Shown one piece after another: positions 55,010 to 63,722 of a stretch of DNA of 64,000 nt. Location of the stretch: assembly GCA_050743265.1 (NCBI GenBank), contig JBOGEN010000130.1:1-64000 (forward strand), read 5' to 3'. The stretch's first letter is position 1. Every line of letters begins with the position of its first letter. Below the pieces are notes generated by a model. It was not told where the DNA came from. It ran no database searches and saw nothing but the letters and a program-made list of their open reading frames with translations. The position numbers and the translations under genes are program-made. Source of the stretch: JBOGEN01 sp050743265. Lineage in GTDB: Bacteria > Actinomycetota > Actinomycetes > JBOGEN01.

Positions 55010-55118
55010 GGGCGGCCGCCTGACCTGGCATCCCGTCGCTGTCGCAGTTCTCCAAGACCGGCGCGCCACCGGCTCGTACGGTCCTGCGGCGGGAGGACCG
55101 ACGGCCCGAGGAGCAGAC

Positions 55119-55517
55119 ATGACCACGCACGCCACGGCGACGTTCGAGGTGAAGAGCTGGGAGGAGCAGGACTACGACCAGGTGGAGGGGGCGGCGCGGG
55201 TCACTCGGGCGACCGTGCTCATGGCGTTCGCCGGCGACATCGAGGGCGACGGCACGGTCGAGTACCTCATGACGTACGCCGACGACGGCACCGCGGGGTA
55301 CGTCGGCCAGCAGCGGATGCACGCACGGATCGCCGGCCGCGAGGGCGCGTTCGTCGTCCAGGCCGTGGGCGCGTTCCGTGACGGGGTGGCGCGCTCGACG
55401 TGGTCGGTGGTGCCCGGCTCCGCCACGGGCGGGCTTCGGGGACTGCGTGGCGAGGGCACGGCGGAGGCACCCAAGGGCACGATCGGCACCGTCACGCTCG
55501 ACTACGACCTGGGCTGA
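55119..55517 (+). CDS. DUF3224 family protein
   Basis: A 132-residue protein of a small beta-barrel-like family. Segments TTHATATFEVKSWEEQDYD, TRATVLMAFAGDIEGDGTVEYLMTY and GSATGGLRGLRGEGTAEA match the DUF3224 pattern. The function is unknown, and the fold resembles allene oxide cyclase-like lipocalins. GAGGAG lies before the ATG. It is divergent from the AraC gene and could be its target. Confidence 0.85.
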   Translation: MTTHATATFEVKSWEEQDYDQVEGAARVTRATVLMAFAGDIEGDGTVEYLMTYADDGTAGYVGQQRMHARIAGREGAFVVQAVGAFRDGVARSTWSVVPGSATGGLRGLRGEGTAEAPKGTIGTVTLDYDLG

Positions 55518-55639
55518 GCCTCGGACGGTCGTCCGCCCGGCCACGACGCCTGATCGGGCGAGATGGCGGTCCGCCCCGTCGTGCTGAGGCATCCTGGCCC
55601 AGGGCGGCTCGCCGGGCGCCGTCCTCGGGGGTGGTCGGG

Positions 55640-56335
55640 GTGGGGGTCCAGGGCGTCGACACGGTGGACGATGTCCTCACGCGCATCGACCGCCTGGTGA
55701 CCTCCCTGCCCGAGGACGACGGTGTCGCGCGGTTCGCCGGGATGTACGGGGACACGACGCGCCTCGTCGCAGCCCGGCTCACCGGGGGCTACTTCGTCGA
55801 CCCGGTCTTCATGAACCGGCTCGACGTCCTCTTCGCGATGCTGTTCTTCGACGCCGTGGACCCGGTCGGGCCCCCGCAGCCGCGGGTCGTCCCCAAGGCG
55901 TGGGCGCCACTCGTGGAGGAGCGCGCCACCGTCGGCGTCCACCCGATCCAGTACGCGCTCGCCGGGATGAACGCGCACATCAACCACGACCTCGCGCTCG
56001 CCGTGGTGGCGGCGTGCGAGCAGGCGGGCACGAGCCCGGACGACGCGGACGTCAAGACCGACTACGACCGGGTGAACGACCTGCTGGCGAGCATCGAGGC
56101 ACGCGTCCGGCGCTCGTTCCTCGACGAGTGCGCCCGGCAGGACGATGACCGCCTGGGACCGGTCGTCCACCTGGTGTCGTCGTGGAGCATCGAGGCGGCA
56201 CGCGATGCGGCCTGGGTCGCCGCCCGCACGCTGTGGGCGCTGCGTCCCCTCGAGGACGTGCGGGACGTCTACCGGGCGAGCCTGGCCCGGCAGGTCGGGC
56301 TTGCCGGTCGAGTGATGCTCACCCCGTGTCTGTGA
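55640..56335 (+). CDS. DUF5995 family protein
   Basis: A 231-residue mostly helical protein of the DUF5995 family. VGVHPIQYALAGMNAHINHDLALAVV and WAPLVEERAT are typical; the His-rich segment HINHDLA might bind a metal. The function is unknown. The start is uncertain: GTG at 55640 is chosen, and GTG at 55631 is equally possible; neither has a clear ribosome-binding site. Confidence 0.8.
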   Translation: MGVQGVDTVDDVLTRIDRLVTSLPEDDGVARFAGMYGDTTRLVAARLTGGYFVDPVFMNRLDVLFAMLFFDAVDPVGPPQPRVVPKAWAPLVEERATVGVHPIQYALAGMNAHINHDLALAVVAACEQAGTSPDDADVKTDYDRVNDLLASIEARVRRSFLDECARQDDDRLGPVVHLVSSWSIEAARDAAWVAARTLWALRPLEDVRDVYRASLARQVGLAGRVMLTPCL

Positions 56336-56735
56336 CCAGCTCCCTGTGCTGCTCACACGCTTGCGGCTCCTCACGCCTCGCTGCTGTCCGGACACGCAGC
56401 GTCGGGGGAACGGCGGCCGCAGAGCACGACGACATATCCACCGCAAAGGGGCGCTTTCGCCCGTACGCCCCCAGGGGCGAAGGTGTTTCAGCGAAGCCCC
56501 CTGGGTAAGGTCCCCGCGGAACGTGGCCCGGTGGTCGCGAGACGAGCCGCCCGACCCTGCAGGCGTGAAGGTCTGGCACACGGGCCGTTGCCCTCACCAC
56601 CGACCGGGCGGACTGCGGTGGCGACCGCACCAGGGTCACGACGTACGAGCCTGGCGGTACGGCACGCCCTGTGCCTCGCACGACGGCATGACCGCAGGGA
56701 GGCCGGACCACCGGACCGAGCGCAGGAGGTGACGT
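56336..56735 (+). other. Long leader upstream of the OpuC-type operon, no gene
   Basis: This 400-base stretch has no credible gene. It contains a hairpin with arms GGGCG and CGCCC near 56450, an inverted repeat with arms CCCAGGGG (56470-56477) and CCCCTGGG (56498-56505), and a -10-like TAAGGT immediately after (56506-56511). The first permease starts at 56736, so its leader would be about 210 bases. The repeat may be an operator over the -35. I do not recognise a known riboswitch. Confidence 0.5.
56470..56511 (+). promoter_or_regulatory. Inverted repeat and -10 upstream of the OpuC-type operon
   Basis: Arms CCCAGGGG and CCCCTGGG span the likely -35 and end directly before TAAGGT (56506-56511). 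The arms could bind a repressor or form an RNA hairpin only if transcription starts further upstream. The layout suggests regulated expression of the osmolyte transporter. Confidence 0.45.
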
Positions 56736-57383
56736 GTGGGTCTGTGGGAGTACGTGCTCTCACGACGTGACGAACTGATCATCGAGGCCACCCAGCACGC
56801 GAGCCTCGTCGCACAGTCGATGATCATCGCCACGATCATCGGGGTCGGCGTCGCGGTGCTCGCGTACCACAACGCGAGCGTGAGCCGGGCGGCGCTGACG
56901 GCGTCGAGCGTGATGCTCACGATCCCGTCGTTCGCGTTGCTCGGCCTGCTGATCACCCCGCTGGGGCTCGGCGTCGCACCGACGATGGTGGCGCTCGTGA
57001 TGTACGCGCTGCTGCCGATCGTGCGGAACGCGATCGTCGGCCTGCTCTCGGTCGACAGCGCGATCGTCGACTCTGCCCGCGGCATGGGCATGAGCCGGCT
57101 GAGCACGCTCACCCGGGTCGAGATCCCGCTGGCCTGGCCGGTCATCCTCACCGGCATCCGGGTCTCCACCCAGATGATCATGGGGATCGCCGCGATCGCC
57201 GCGTACGTCGCCGGGCCGGGCCTCGGCAACTCGATCTTCTCCGGGCTGTCCCGGTTCGGTAGCGCCAACTCCGTCAACTCCGCGCTCGCCGGCACGCTCG
57301 GCGTCATCCTGCTCGCCCTGCTGTTCGACCTCGGCTACCTGCTGATCGGACGGCTCACAACCTCCAGGGGGCTGCGTGTCTGA
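56736..57383 (+). CDS. opuCB: Osmoprotectant ABC transporter permease (OpuCB-like)
   Basis: A 215-residue permease with about 5-6 membrane segments: SMIIATIIGVGVAVLAY, LTIPSFALLGLLITPLG and AILGV-type segments. It has the BPD_transp_1 EAA-like segment VDSARGMGMSRLSTLTRVEIPLAWPVI and MIMGIAAIAAYV. AGGAGGTGAC precedes its GTG. It is the first gene of a four-gene operon (permease, ATPase, permease, binding protein), the standard OpuC order. Substrate is probably glycine betaine, choline or carnitine. Confidence 0.9.
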   Translation: MGLWEYVLSRRDELIIEATQHASLVAQSMIIATIIGVGVAVLAYHNASVSRAALTASSVMLTIPSFALLGLLITPLGLGVAPTMVALVMYALLPIVRNAIVGLLSVDSAIVDSARGMGMSRLSTLTRVEIPLAWPVILTGIRVSTQMIMGIAAIAAYVAGPGLGNSIFSGLSRFGSANSVNSALAGTLGVILLALLFDLGYLLIGRLTTSRGLRV

Positions 57384-58416
57384 CACGGTCGCCACAACTC
57401 CGTCCGTCACCCCCGGGGACGGGTCGACGCGCAGCGGCGTGCCGATCCGCTTCGACGGCGTCACCAAGCGCTACCCGGGTACGGCCGCCGCCGCCGTCGA
57501 CGACGTCACGTTCGACATCCCGGCGGGCGAGATCGTCGTGCTCGTCGGCCCGTCCGGCTGCGGCAAGACGACGACGATGCGCATGGTCAACCGGATGATC
57601 GAGCCGACGTCGGGCGAGGTGCTCATCGACGGCAAGAACGTCATGGGGCTGAACGGCGACAAGCTGCGGCGCGGTATCGGGTACGTGATCCAGCAGGTGG
57701 GTCTCTTCCCGCACATGACCATCGGGCACAACATCGGCCTGGTGCCCAAGCTGCTCGACTGGGACAAGAAGCGCGTGTCGGACCGGGTCGACCAGCTGCT
57801 CGACCTCGTCGGGCTCGACCCGGCCATCTACCGCGAGCGCTACCCGCGGCAGCTCTCCGGAGGCCAGCAGCAGCGCATCGGGGTCGCCCGCGCGCTGGCC
57901 GCCGACCCGCCGGTGCTGCTCATGGACGAGCCCTTCGGCGCCGTGGACCCCATCACCCGCGGTCACCTGCAGGACGAGCTGCTGCGCATCCAGGCCGACC
58001 TCGGCAAGACCGTCGTCTTCGTCACGCACGACTTCGACGAGGCCATCAAGCTGGGTGACCGCATCGCCGTCATGCGTGAGGGGTCGAGGTTCGCCCAGTA
58101 CGACACGCCTGAGGCGATCCTCGCGGACCCGGCGGACGACTTCGTGGCGGGCTTCGTCGGCCGCGGTGCCGCGCTCAAGCGGCTCAACCTGATGCCGGTC
58201 GGCGAGGCCGAGCTGCGTCCCGTGCCGAGCGACGCTGCGGACCTGCCGCGGCTCTCCGAGCGTGCGTCGCTGCACGACGCGCTCGACACGATGCTCGAGC
58301 ACGGCGACGACAGCGCGCTCGTCGTGGACAGGGACGGCAAGGCGGTTGGCCTGCTGCCACTGGACGCGGTGCTCGACGTCATGCGCGCCGACAGTGGGGC
58401 GGGGAGCGGCACGTGA
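57376..58416 (+). CDS. opuCA: Osmoprotectant ABC transporter ATPase (OpuCA-like)
   Basis: A 346-residue ATPase. Walker A is GPSGCGKTTTMRMVNRM (about 57-73), the signature is LSGGQQQRIGVARALA, and Walker B is VLLMDEPFGAVD. A C-terminal CBS-like segment (ASLHDALDTMLEHGDDSALVVDRDG, about 295-345) is shorter than the pair of CBS domains usually seen in OpuCA, which in other species senses ionic strength or c-di-AMP. The start overlaps the permease stop by eight bases. Confidence 0.93.
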   Translation: MSDTVATTPSVTPGDGSTRSGVPIRFDGVTKRYPGTAAAAVDDVTFDIPAGEIVVLVGPSGCGKTTTMRMVNRMIEPTSGEVLIDGKNVMGLNGDKLRRGIGYVIQQVGLFPHMTIGHNIGLVPKLLDWDKKRVSDRVDQLLDLVGLDPAIYRERYPRQLSGGQQQRIGVARALAADPPVLLMDEPFGAVDPITRGHLQDELLRIQADLGKTVVFVTHDFDEAIKLGDRIAVMREGSRFAQYDTPEAILADPADDFVAGFVGRGAALKRLNLMPVGEAELRPVPSDAADLPRLSERASLHDALDTMLEHGDDSALVVDRDGKAVGLLPLDAVLDVMRADSGAGSGT

Positions 58417-59234
58417 GCGTCCCCACGCAGACCCCGGTCGCGGCCGACCGGCCGGTCGGCACGGGTCCTTCTGCGGAGGCGCTGCGCGGCCGCCAGAGCC
58501 GTCGACGCGTCGCGGTGCTCAAGCGGCTGGTGACGCCGCTCGTGCTCGCGGTCGTGCTGATGTGCCTGTGGTGGTGGGTGTCCTCGCAGGAGCTCGACTC
58601 GATCGAGGAGCGCAACCTCACGCTCAGCCGGCTGTGGCTGCGGGTCAGCGAGCACATCTGGCTCGTGTCCGTGTCGACGGTGCTGGTCCTCCTCATCGCG
58701 ATCCCGCTCGGCGTGCTGCTGTCCCGCCGCTGGGCCCGGCCGGCGACGCCTCTGGTGCTCGGGCTCGCCAACATCGGCCAGGCGACGCCCGCGATCGGGC
58801 TGCTCGTGCTGGCCACCCTGTGGTTCGGCATCGGCCCGACCGTCGCCATGGGCGGCCTCGTCGCGTACGCGCTGCTGCCGGTGCTGCGCAACACGCTCGT
58901 CGGCATCCAGCAGGTCGACCGGACGCTCGTCGAGGCGGGCCGGGCGATGGGGATGACCGCGTGGGACGTGCTGTTCCGCGTCGAGATGCGGCTCGCCACC
59001 CCCGTGATCATGGCCGGCGTCCGCACGGCGCTCGTGCTCAACGTCGGCGTCGCCACGCTCGCGGTGTTCGTCAACGCGGGTGGGCTCGGCGACCTCATCG
59101 TCACCGGCATCAAGCTGCAACGCACCACCATCCTCATCGTCGGCAGCGTGCTCACGTCCGTGCTCGCGCTGCTCATCGACTGGATCGGTGGCATCGTCGA
59201 GGACACCGTCAAACCCCGCGGCCTCAAGGAATGA
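58413..59234 (+). CDS. opuCD: Osmoprotectant ABC transporter permease (OpuCD-like)
   Basis: A 273-residue permease with a basic N-terminal region (RRRVAVLKRL) and 6 membrane segments (VTPLVLAVVLMCLWWWVSS, WLVSVSTVLVLLIAIPLG, TPLVLGLANIGQATPAIGLLVL). The EAA-type loop VEAGRAMGMTAWDVLFRVEMRLATPVI is present. It forms the translocation pore with OpuCB. The start overlaps the ATPase stop by four bases. Confidence 0.92.
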   Translation: MSVPTQTPVAADRPVGTGPSAEALRGRQSRRRVAVLKRLVTPLVLAVVLMCLWWWVSSQELDSIEERNLTLSRLWLRVSEHIWLVSVSTVLVLLIAIPLGVLLSRRWARPATPLVLGLANIGQATPAIGLLVLATLWFGIGPTVAMGGLVAYALLPVLRNTLVGIQQVDRTLVEAGRAMGMTAWDVLFRVEMRLATPVIMAGVRTALVLNVGVATLAVFVNAGGLGDLIVTGIKLQRTTILIVGSVLTSVLALLIDWIGGIVEDTVKPRGLKE

Positions 59235-59274
59235 CCTGCCGCACCTCCCTGGAATCGAACCGTGGAAGGACTCA

Positions 59275-60249
59275 ATGAGACGCACCCGTACGACACGACT
59301 CGCGGCGGTCATTGCTGCGGCAGGGCTCTCCCTCTCGGCCTGCGGGCTCAGCACCGGCTCGGACACGACCGGCGACGTCGAGGCCGGAAGCATCGACTCG
59401 TCCGCGCTGGAGGACACCGAGCTGACCGTGGGGTCGAAGGACTTCACCGAGCAGCTCGTCCTCGGCAAGATCACCGTCATCGCCCTCAAGGCGGCCGGGG
59501 CCGACGTCACGGACCGGACCAACATCCAGGGCTCGGTGAACACGCGCAAGTCGCTGACCTCCGGCGAGATCGACCTGTACTGGGAGTACACCGGCACCGG
59601 CTGGATCACCTACCTCGGCGAGACGCAGCCGATCCCCGACGACGAGAAGCAGTACGAGGCGACCGCCAACGCCGACCTCAAGAAGAACGGCATCAAGTGG
59701 CTGGACCCGGCGCCGTTCAACAACACGTACGCGCTGGCCCTCGCCGAGGAGAAGGCCCAGGAGCTCGGGGTCGAGACGCTCTCGGACTACGCCGCGCTGG
59801 CGAAGAAGGACCCGGACCAGGCGTCGCTCTGCCTGGAGAGCGAGTTCGCGAGCCGCGACGACGGCTTCCCGGGGGTGGAGAAGACGTACGGCTTCCAGCT
59901 GCCGAACTCCAACAAGAAGAACGTCGACACCGGCGTCGTCTACACCGAGACCGACAAGGGCAAGACCTGCACGTTCGGTGAGGTCTTCACGACGGACGGG
60001 CGCATCCAGTCGCTCGGGCTGAAGACGCTCGAGGACGACAAGGGGTTCTTCCCGATCTACGAGCCGTCCGTCACCCTGAAGAAGGAGACGCTGGCGGAGA
60101 ACCCGAAGATCGCCGACGTCATGAACCCCATCGCGGCCAAGCTCGACACGGACACGATGCGCGAGCTGAACGCGCAGGTCGACGTCAAGGGCAAGACCCC
60201 GGATGACGTCGCCGAGGCCTGGATGAAGAAGGAGGGCTTCATCAAGTAG
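59275..60249 (+). CDS. opuCC: Osmoprotectant-binding lipoprotein (OpuCC-like)
   Basis: A 324-residue exported lipoprotein. The lipobox LSLSAC with Cys about residue 20 anchors the protein to the membrane. The mature part begins TELTVGSKDFTEQLVLGKI, the hallmark of the OpuAC/ProX-like quaternary amine-binding group. Aromatic residues in LYWEYTGTGWITYL are likely ligand contacts. GGAAGGA precedes the ATG. It completes the operon and is followed by a strong terminator. Confidence 0.93.
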   Translation: MRRTRTTRLAAVIAAAGLSLSACGLSTGSDTTGDVEAGSIDSSALEDTELTVGSKDFTEQLVLGKITVIALKAAGADVTDRTNIQGSVNTRKSLTSGEIDLYWEYTGTGWITYLGETQPIPDDEKQYEATANADLKKNGIKWLDPAPFNNTYALALAEEKAQELGVETLSDYAALAKKDPDQASLCLESEFASRDDGFPGVEKTYGFQLPNSNKKNVDTGVVYTETDKGKTCTFGEVFTTDGRIQSLGLKTLEDDKGFFPIYEPSVTLKKETLAENPKIADVMNPIAAKLDTDTMRELNAQVDVKGKTPDDVAEAWMKKEGFIK

Positions 60250-60263
60250 CGAGGACTGCGACG

Positions 60264-60296
60264 CGCGGGGCCCGGCTCATCGAGCCGGGCCCCGCG
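60264..60296. terminator. Strong terminator between opuCC and the metzincin gene
   Basis: A 15-bp perfect stem (60264-60278 with 60282-60296) around a three-base loop lies between convergent genes and overlaps the 3' end of the metzincin-like gene. It should stop transcription in both directions. Confidence 0.85.
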
Positions 60297-61008
60297 TCGT
60301 GTGCCGGGACGCCCGGACGAGCCACACCTGCCAGGCCGCCAGCGCGTTCGTGCGGGACGGCTTGGGGTGCATCAGCGTGTTCGCACCCGTGTGCCACAGC
60401 CCGCAGGCGTGGCCGAGCTCGTGGGCGAGGGTCGTCGGCTCCCCGGAGAACCGGACGGTCACGTAGTCCGTCAACGGCCCCAGCGAGCAGCCGAGGTGCC
60501 GCGTGCCGAACCCCCGGACGGCGAAGGCCCACACCGGGGCGCCGTACGCGGGGAGGGTGCGCCCGCCCTGGCCCCTGATCGCGTGGCGGAACCCCACCCC
60601 GGCCGCGGCCAGGTCGGCCCGCCACGCGCGCGTCGTACAGGTCACGTCAAGGGTCGGCGGGCCGGCCGGGGCGTCGGCCGCCGCGCAGAAACGGGGGTCG
60701 TCCGCGGGGACGTCCAGCGGGTCGCCGCGCTGCCAGCCGACCGGGACGACCCGGATGCCGGCCTGCGTGCGGAAGCACTCCTGCGCCCAGGCCACCGCCT
60801 CCTGCGCGTCCGACAGGTCGGCCACGGGCGCGCCTGCCTCGTCCCGCTGGACCACCACGCGCAGCCGAAGCACACGGTCGGTGCCCTGCCGTCCGGCCAG
60901 CGCAACGATTCCGGTGACGAGGCGCGGCAGCCCCACGACGATAGCCACGAGCAGGCCGACGACCTGACCGACGAGCAGCGTGACCACGCGCACGGCGCCC
61001 CCCTCCAC
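60277..61008 (-). CDS. Exported metzincin-like zinc metalloprotease
   Basis: A 243-residue protein with an N-terminal hydrophobic segment (about 5-32, LLVGQVVGLLVAIVVGLPRLVTGIVAL) that may be a membrane anchor or an uncleaved signal. The zinc-site motif HELGHACGLWH (HExxHxxGxxH, near 185-195) and the Met-turn-like LMHP are those of metzincins. Cys residues (five or more) could form disulfides in an extracellular domain. The family is not one I can name. It overlaps the terminator hairpin at its 3' end. The substrate is unknown. Confidence 0.82.
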   Translation of the reverse strand: MEGGAVRVVTLLVGQVVGLLVAIVVGLPRLVTGIVALAGRQGTDRVLRLRVVVQRDEAGAPVADLSDAQEAVAWAQECFRTQAGIRVVPVGWQRGDPLDVPADDPRFCAAADAPAGPPTLDVTCTTRAWRADLAAAGVGFRHAIRGQGGRTLPAYGAPVWAFAVRGFGTRHLGCSLGPLTDYVTVRFSGEPTTLAHELGHACGLWHTGANTLMHPKPSRTNALAAWQVWLVRASRHTTRGPAR

Positions 61009-61044
61009 CGCGCGGGAGCATGACGTCCCGGCTCCGTGCAGTCT

Positions 61045-61740
61045 TCACGACCGGTGGGGTGCTCCGGGCCCGCCGCGCCGCCGTGCCACGTACACGACGT
61101 CCGGCTCGCCGCGGGGGACCGGCACCGCGAGGGTGTGTACGTCGACGAGGTGCCGGCGCAGCGCGTCGGCGAACGACGGGGAGTCGTGCGCGCTCCACAC
61201 GGTCAGCACTCCGCCGGGCCGCAGCCACCGTGCGGCCGCGGCGAGACCGGCGTCCCCGTACAACCGTGCGTTGCCCTCGGTGACGGTCCACCCGGGCCCG
61301 TTGTCGACGTCGAGGCAGAGCGCGTCGAAGCCGCGCTCGCCCGGCGGACCGCCCGCCAGCCACGTGACCAGGTCCTCCTGGACGGCGTGCACGCGGGGGT
61401 CGTCGAGCCCGTTGCCGGAGAAGGGCGCGAGGTGCGTACGGCCCCAGTCGAGGACGGCGGGCTCCCGCTCGACGACGACCACCCGCGCGACGTCGGGGGA
61501 CGCGAGAGCCTCCGCCAACGAGAAGCCGACCCCGAGCCCTCCGAGGAGCAGGTGGAGCCGGTGGCCCACCAGGAGGTCGAGGGCGGCCCGGACGAGCAGC
61601 CGCTCGGACCTCCCGTCCCGGGTGTCCATGAGGAAGGTCCCGTTGCCCACGATCTCGAGGTCGGCTCCGACACGGCGCAGGACGAGCTCATCGCCCACGC
61701 CGGGCACCCGGGCGAGGGTCTCCGCGGGCGGGTGCTCCAC
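61045..61740 (-). CDS. Spermidine synthase-like (SAM-fold) protein
   Basis: A 231-residue protein with a Rossmann SAM-type fold: LLLGGLGVGFSLAEAL (about 64-80), VVVVEREPAVLDW, LCLDVDNGPGWTVTE and RWLRPGGVLTVWSA. It resembles the spermidine/spermine synthase superfamily, but the family-specific DG-D motif of aminopropyl transfer is replaced by DVDNG, so the reaction is uncertain. It starts at GTG, six bases after a TAGTCT hexamer (leaderless), and is divergent from tenA. Confidence 0.82.
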   Translation of the reverse strand: MEHPPAETLARVPGVGDELVLRRVGADLEIVGNGTFLMDTRDGRSERLLVRAALDLLVGHRLHLLLGGLGVGFSLAEALASPDVARVVVVEREPAVLDWGRTHLAPFSGNGLDDPRVHAVQEDLVTWLAGGPPGERGFDALCLDVDNGPGWTVTEGNARLYGDAGLAAAARWLRPGGVLTVWSAHDSPSFADALRRHLVDVHTLAVPVPRGEPDVVYVARRRGGPGAPHRS

Positions 61741-61746
61741 GGCAGC

Positions 61747-61756
61747 AGACTAGGCT
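61747..61756. promoter_or_regulatory. Overlapping divergent -10 hexamers (spermidine synthase-like / tenA)
   Basis: Minus-strand TAGTCT (61752-61747) lies six bases before the GTG of the SAM-fold gene. Plus-strand TAGGCT (61751-61756) points to tenA with a leader of about 60 bases. The two share the bases TA, so divergent transcription starts may compete. Confidence 0.5.
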
Positions 61757-61822
61757 CCGCACTCGACGACGCCCGCGGCTCGCACCCCGGGGATCTCGGG
61801 GAAGCGGACGGGAGGGAGCGCG

Positions 61823-62497
61823 ATGGCCTACCGCGACGACCTGTGGGCTGCGATGGAGCCGGTCTACCTGCGCGTGCTGGAGCACCCGTTCCTCGGCGGG
61901 CTCACCGACGGCACCCTGCCGCGGGACAGGTTCCGCCACTTCGTCGTGCAGGACGGGCACTACCTGCGCGAGTACGCCCGGGCTCTCAGCGTCTGCGGGG
62001 CCAAGGCCCCCACCGAGGCCGACACCGCGATGTTCGCCGCCCACGCCGGCGGGGCGATCACGGTCGAGCAGGAGATGCACGCAGGGTTCCTCGCCGAGCT
62101 GGACGACCCGTCGGGCGAGCCCCGGCGGGCCGCGGCGGAGGAGCCGGTGCTGCCCACCACCCTCGCCTACTCCTCCTACCTGCTCTCGGTGACCCACCAG
62201 GGGTCGTTCGCCGAGGGGCTGGGTGCGGTGCTGCCCTGCTACTGGGTGTATGCCAGGGTCGGCGGGACGCTGCTGGAGCGGTCGAGCCCCGACCCGCTGT
62301 ACCGGCGGTGGATCGACACGTACGGTGGCGAGGACTTCCAGAAGGTGGTGGCGGAGGTGCTCGCCCTGGTGGACAGGGTGGGCACCGAGGCGTCGGACGC
62401 GGAGAAGGAGCGCGTCCGCGGCCACGTCGTGACGACGACCCGGTACGAGTACATGTTCTGGGACGCGGCCTGGCGGCTGGAGAGCTGGCCGGTCTGA
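61823..62497 (+). CDS. tenA: Thiaminase II/TenA-family protein
   Basis: A 224-residue TenA, which hydrolyses aminopyrimidines to salvage thiamin. Features are YRDDLWAAMEPVYLRVLEHPFLGGL, FVVQDGHYLREYARAL, EQEMHAGFL, PCYWVYARVG with the catalytic Cys and EYMFWDAAWRLE at the end. GGAGGGAG precedes the ATG. It lies 35 bases before the HisC-type gene on the same strand, so the two may be co-transcribed. No TPP riboswitch was seen in the short leader. Confidence 0.92.
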   Translation: MAYRDDLWAAMEPVYLRVLEHPFLGGLTDGTLPRDRFRHFVVQDGHYLREYARALSVCGAKAPTEADTAMFAAHAGGAITVEQEMHAGFLAELDDPSGEPRRAAAEEPVLPTTLAYSSYLLSVTHQGSFAEGLGAVLPCYWVYARVGGTLLERSSPDPLYRRWIDTYGGEDFQKVVAEVLALVDRVGTEASDAEKERVRGHVVTTTRYEYMFWDAAWRLESWPV

Positions 62498-62532
62498 CCG
62501 GACCGTCGGCACGTCAGCGAGGAGGACCAGGA

Positions 62533-63606
62533 GTGAAGGACGGCCCACGGCTCCGGCATGTGCTGGACGGCATCCCGGCCTACAAGCCGGGCCGGCCGGC
62601 GGGGGGCGCGGGCGAGCGGCCCGCGTACAAGATCTCGTCCAACGAGAACCCGTACCCGCCGCTACCGAGCGTGCTGCGCACGGTCGAGCAGGAGGCGCAG
62701 CGGTTCAACCGGTACCCCGACATGTTCGCCACCGGGCTGACAGCCGCGATCGCCGACAGGTTCGGTGTCCCGGTCGACCACGTGGCGACGGGCACCGGCT
62801 CGGTCGGGGTCGCCCAGCAGCTCGTCCAGGCCACGTCCGGCCCGGGCGACGAGATCGTGTACGCGTGGCGCTCGTTCGAGGCGTACCCGATCATCAGCCA
62901 GATCTCGGGGGCCACCAGCGTCCAGGTCCCCCTGGACGCGGACGAGAACCACGACCTCGACGCCATGGCCGACGCGGTCACCGAGCGGACCCGGCTCGTC
63001 TTCGTGTGCAACCCGAACAACCCGACGGGCACGGCGGTCGGACGGGACGCGCTGGTCCGGTTCCTCGACCGGGTGCCCCCGGACGTGCTCGTCGTCCTGG
63101 ACGAGGCGTACCACGAGTTCGTGCGGGACCCCGACGTCCCCGACGGCCTCACGCTCTACCCGGATCGGCCGAACGTCTGCGTGCTGCGTACGTTCTCGAA
63201 GGCGTACGGCCTGGCCGGGCTGCGGGTGGGGTTCGCCGTCGCGCACCCGCCGGTGGCGGACGCGCTGCGCAAGTGCGCCGTGCCCTTCGGTGTCAACGCG
63301 CTGGCCCAGGCCGCGGCGGTCGCCTCGCTGCAGGCCGAGGACGAGCTGCTCGACCGGGTCGAGCTGTTGGTGAAGGAGCGGTCCCGGCTGCAGGACGGGC
63401 TGCGCGCCCAGGGCTGGCCCGTGCCGCAGAGCGAGGCGAACTTCGTCTGGCTGCGCCTCGGCGACCGCACCACGGAGTTCGCGCAGGCGTGCGAGGCGTC
63501 CGGCGTCGTCGTCCGGCCCTTCCCCGGGGAGGGCTGCCGCGCTACGGTCGGCGAGGCCGAGGCGAACGCCCTCCTCCTCGATGTCGCCGCGCGGTTCGCG
63601 AGCTGA
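62533..63606 (+). CDS. hisC: HisC-type aminotransferase (histidinol-phosphate or aromatic)
   Basis: A 357-residue fold-type I aminotransferase. ISSNENPYPP near the N-terminus, NPNNPTGTAV, VLDEAYHEF and the PLP Lys in TFSKAYGLAGLRVGFA are all typical of HisC/Pat enzymes. It converts imidazole-acetol phosphate to histidinol phosphate, or acts on aromatic amino acids (Pat subgroup); the two cannot be separated here. No other his genes are nearby, which favours a phenylalanine-type or a paralogue role. GGAGG precedes the GTG at 62533. Confidence 0.88.
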   Translation: MKDGPRLRHVLDGIPAYKPGRPAGGAGERPAYKISSNENPYPPLPSVLRTVEQEAQRFNRYPDMFATGLTAAIADRFGVPVDHVATGTGSVGVAQQLVQATSGPGDEIVYAWRSFEAYPIISQISGATSVQVPLDADENHDLDAMADAVTERTRLVFVCNPNNPTGTAVGRDALVRFLDRVPPDVLVVLDEAYHEFVRDPDVPDGLTLYPDRPNVCVLRTFSKAYGLAGLRVGFAVAHPPVADALRKCAVPFGVNALAQAAAVASLQAEDELLDRVELLVKERSRLQDGLRAQGWPVPQSEANFVWLRLGDRTTEFAQACEASGVVVRPFPGEGCRATVGEAEANALLLDVAARFAS

Positions 63607-63722
63607 CGTCGAGTGTCTGCGGTGAGGGGCCGGCCGGGGTCGCGACCGCGTACTGTGCCCCGGGGTCACAGGCTCGGCCCGGTGCGACGCGTCGGGAGCG
63701 AAGCGGGAGGGACGGGCACGCG

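Noticed and set aside
56336..56735. A ydaO (c-di-AMP) riboswitch upstream of the OpuC-type operon
   Set aside because: The leader does not contain the conserved motifs I expect for ydaO; only generic hairpins are visible.
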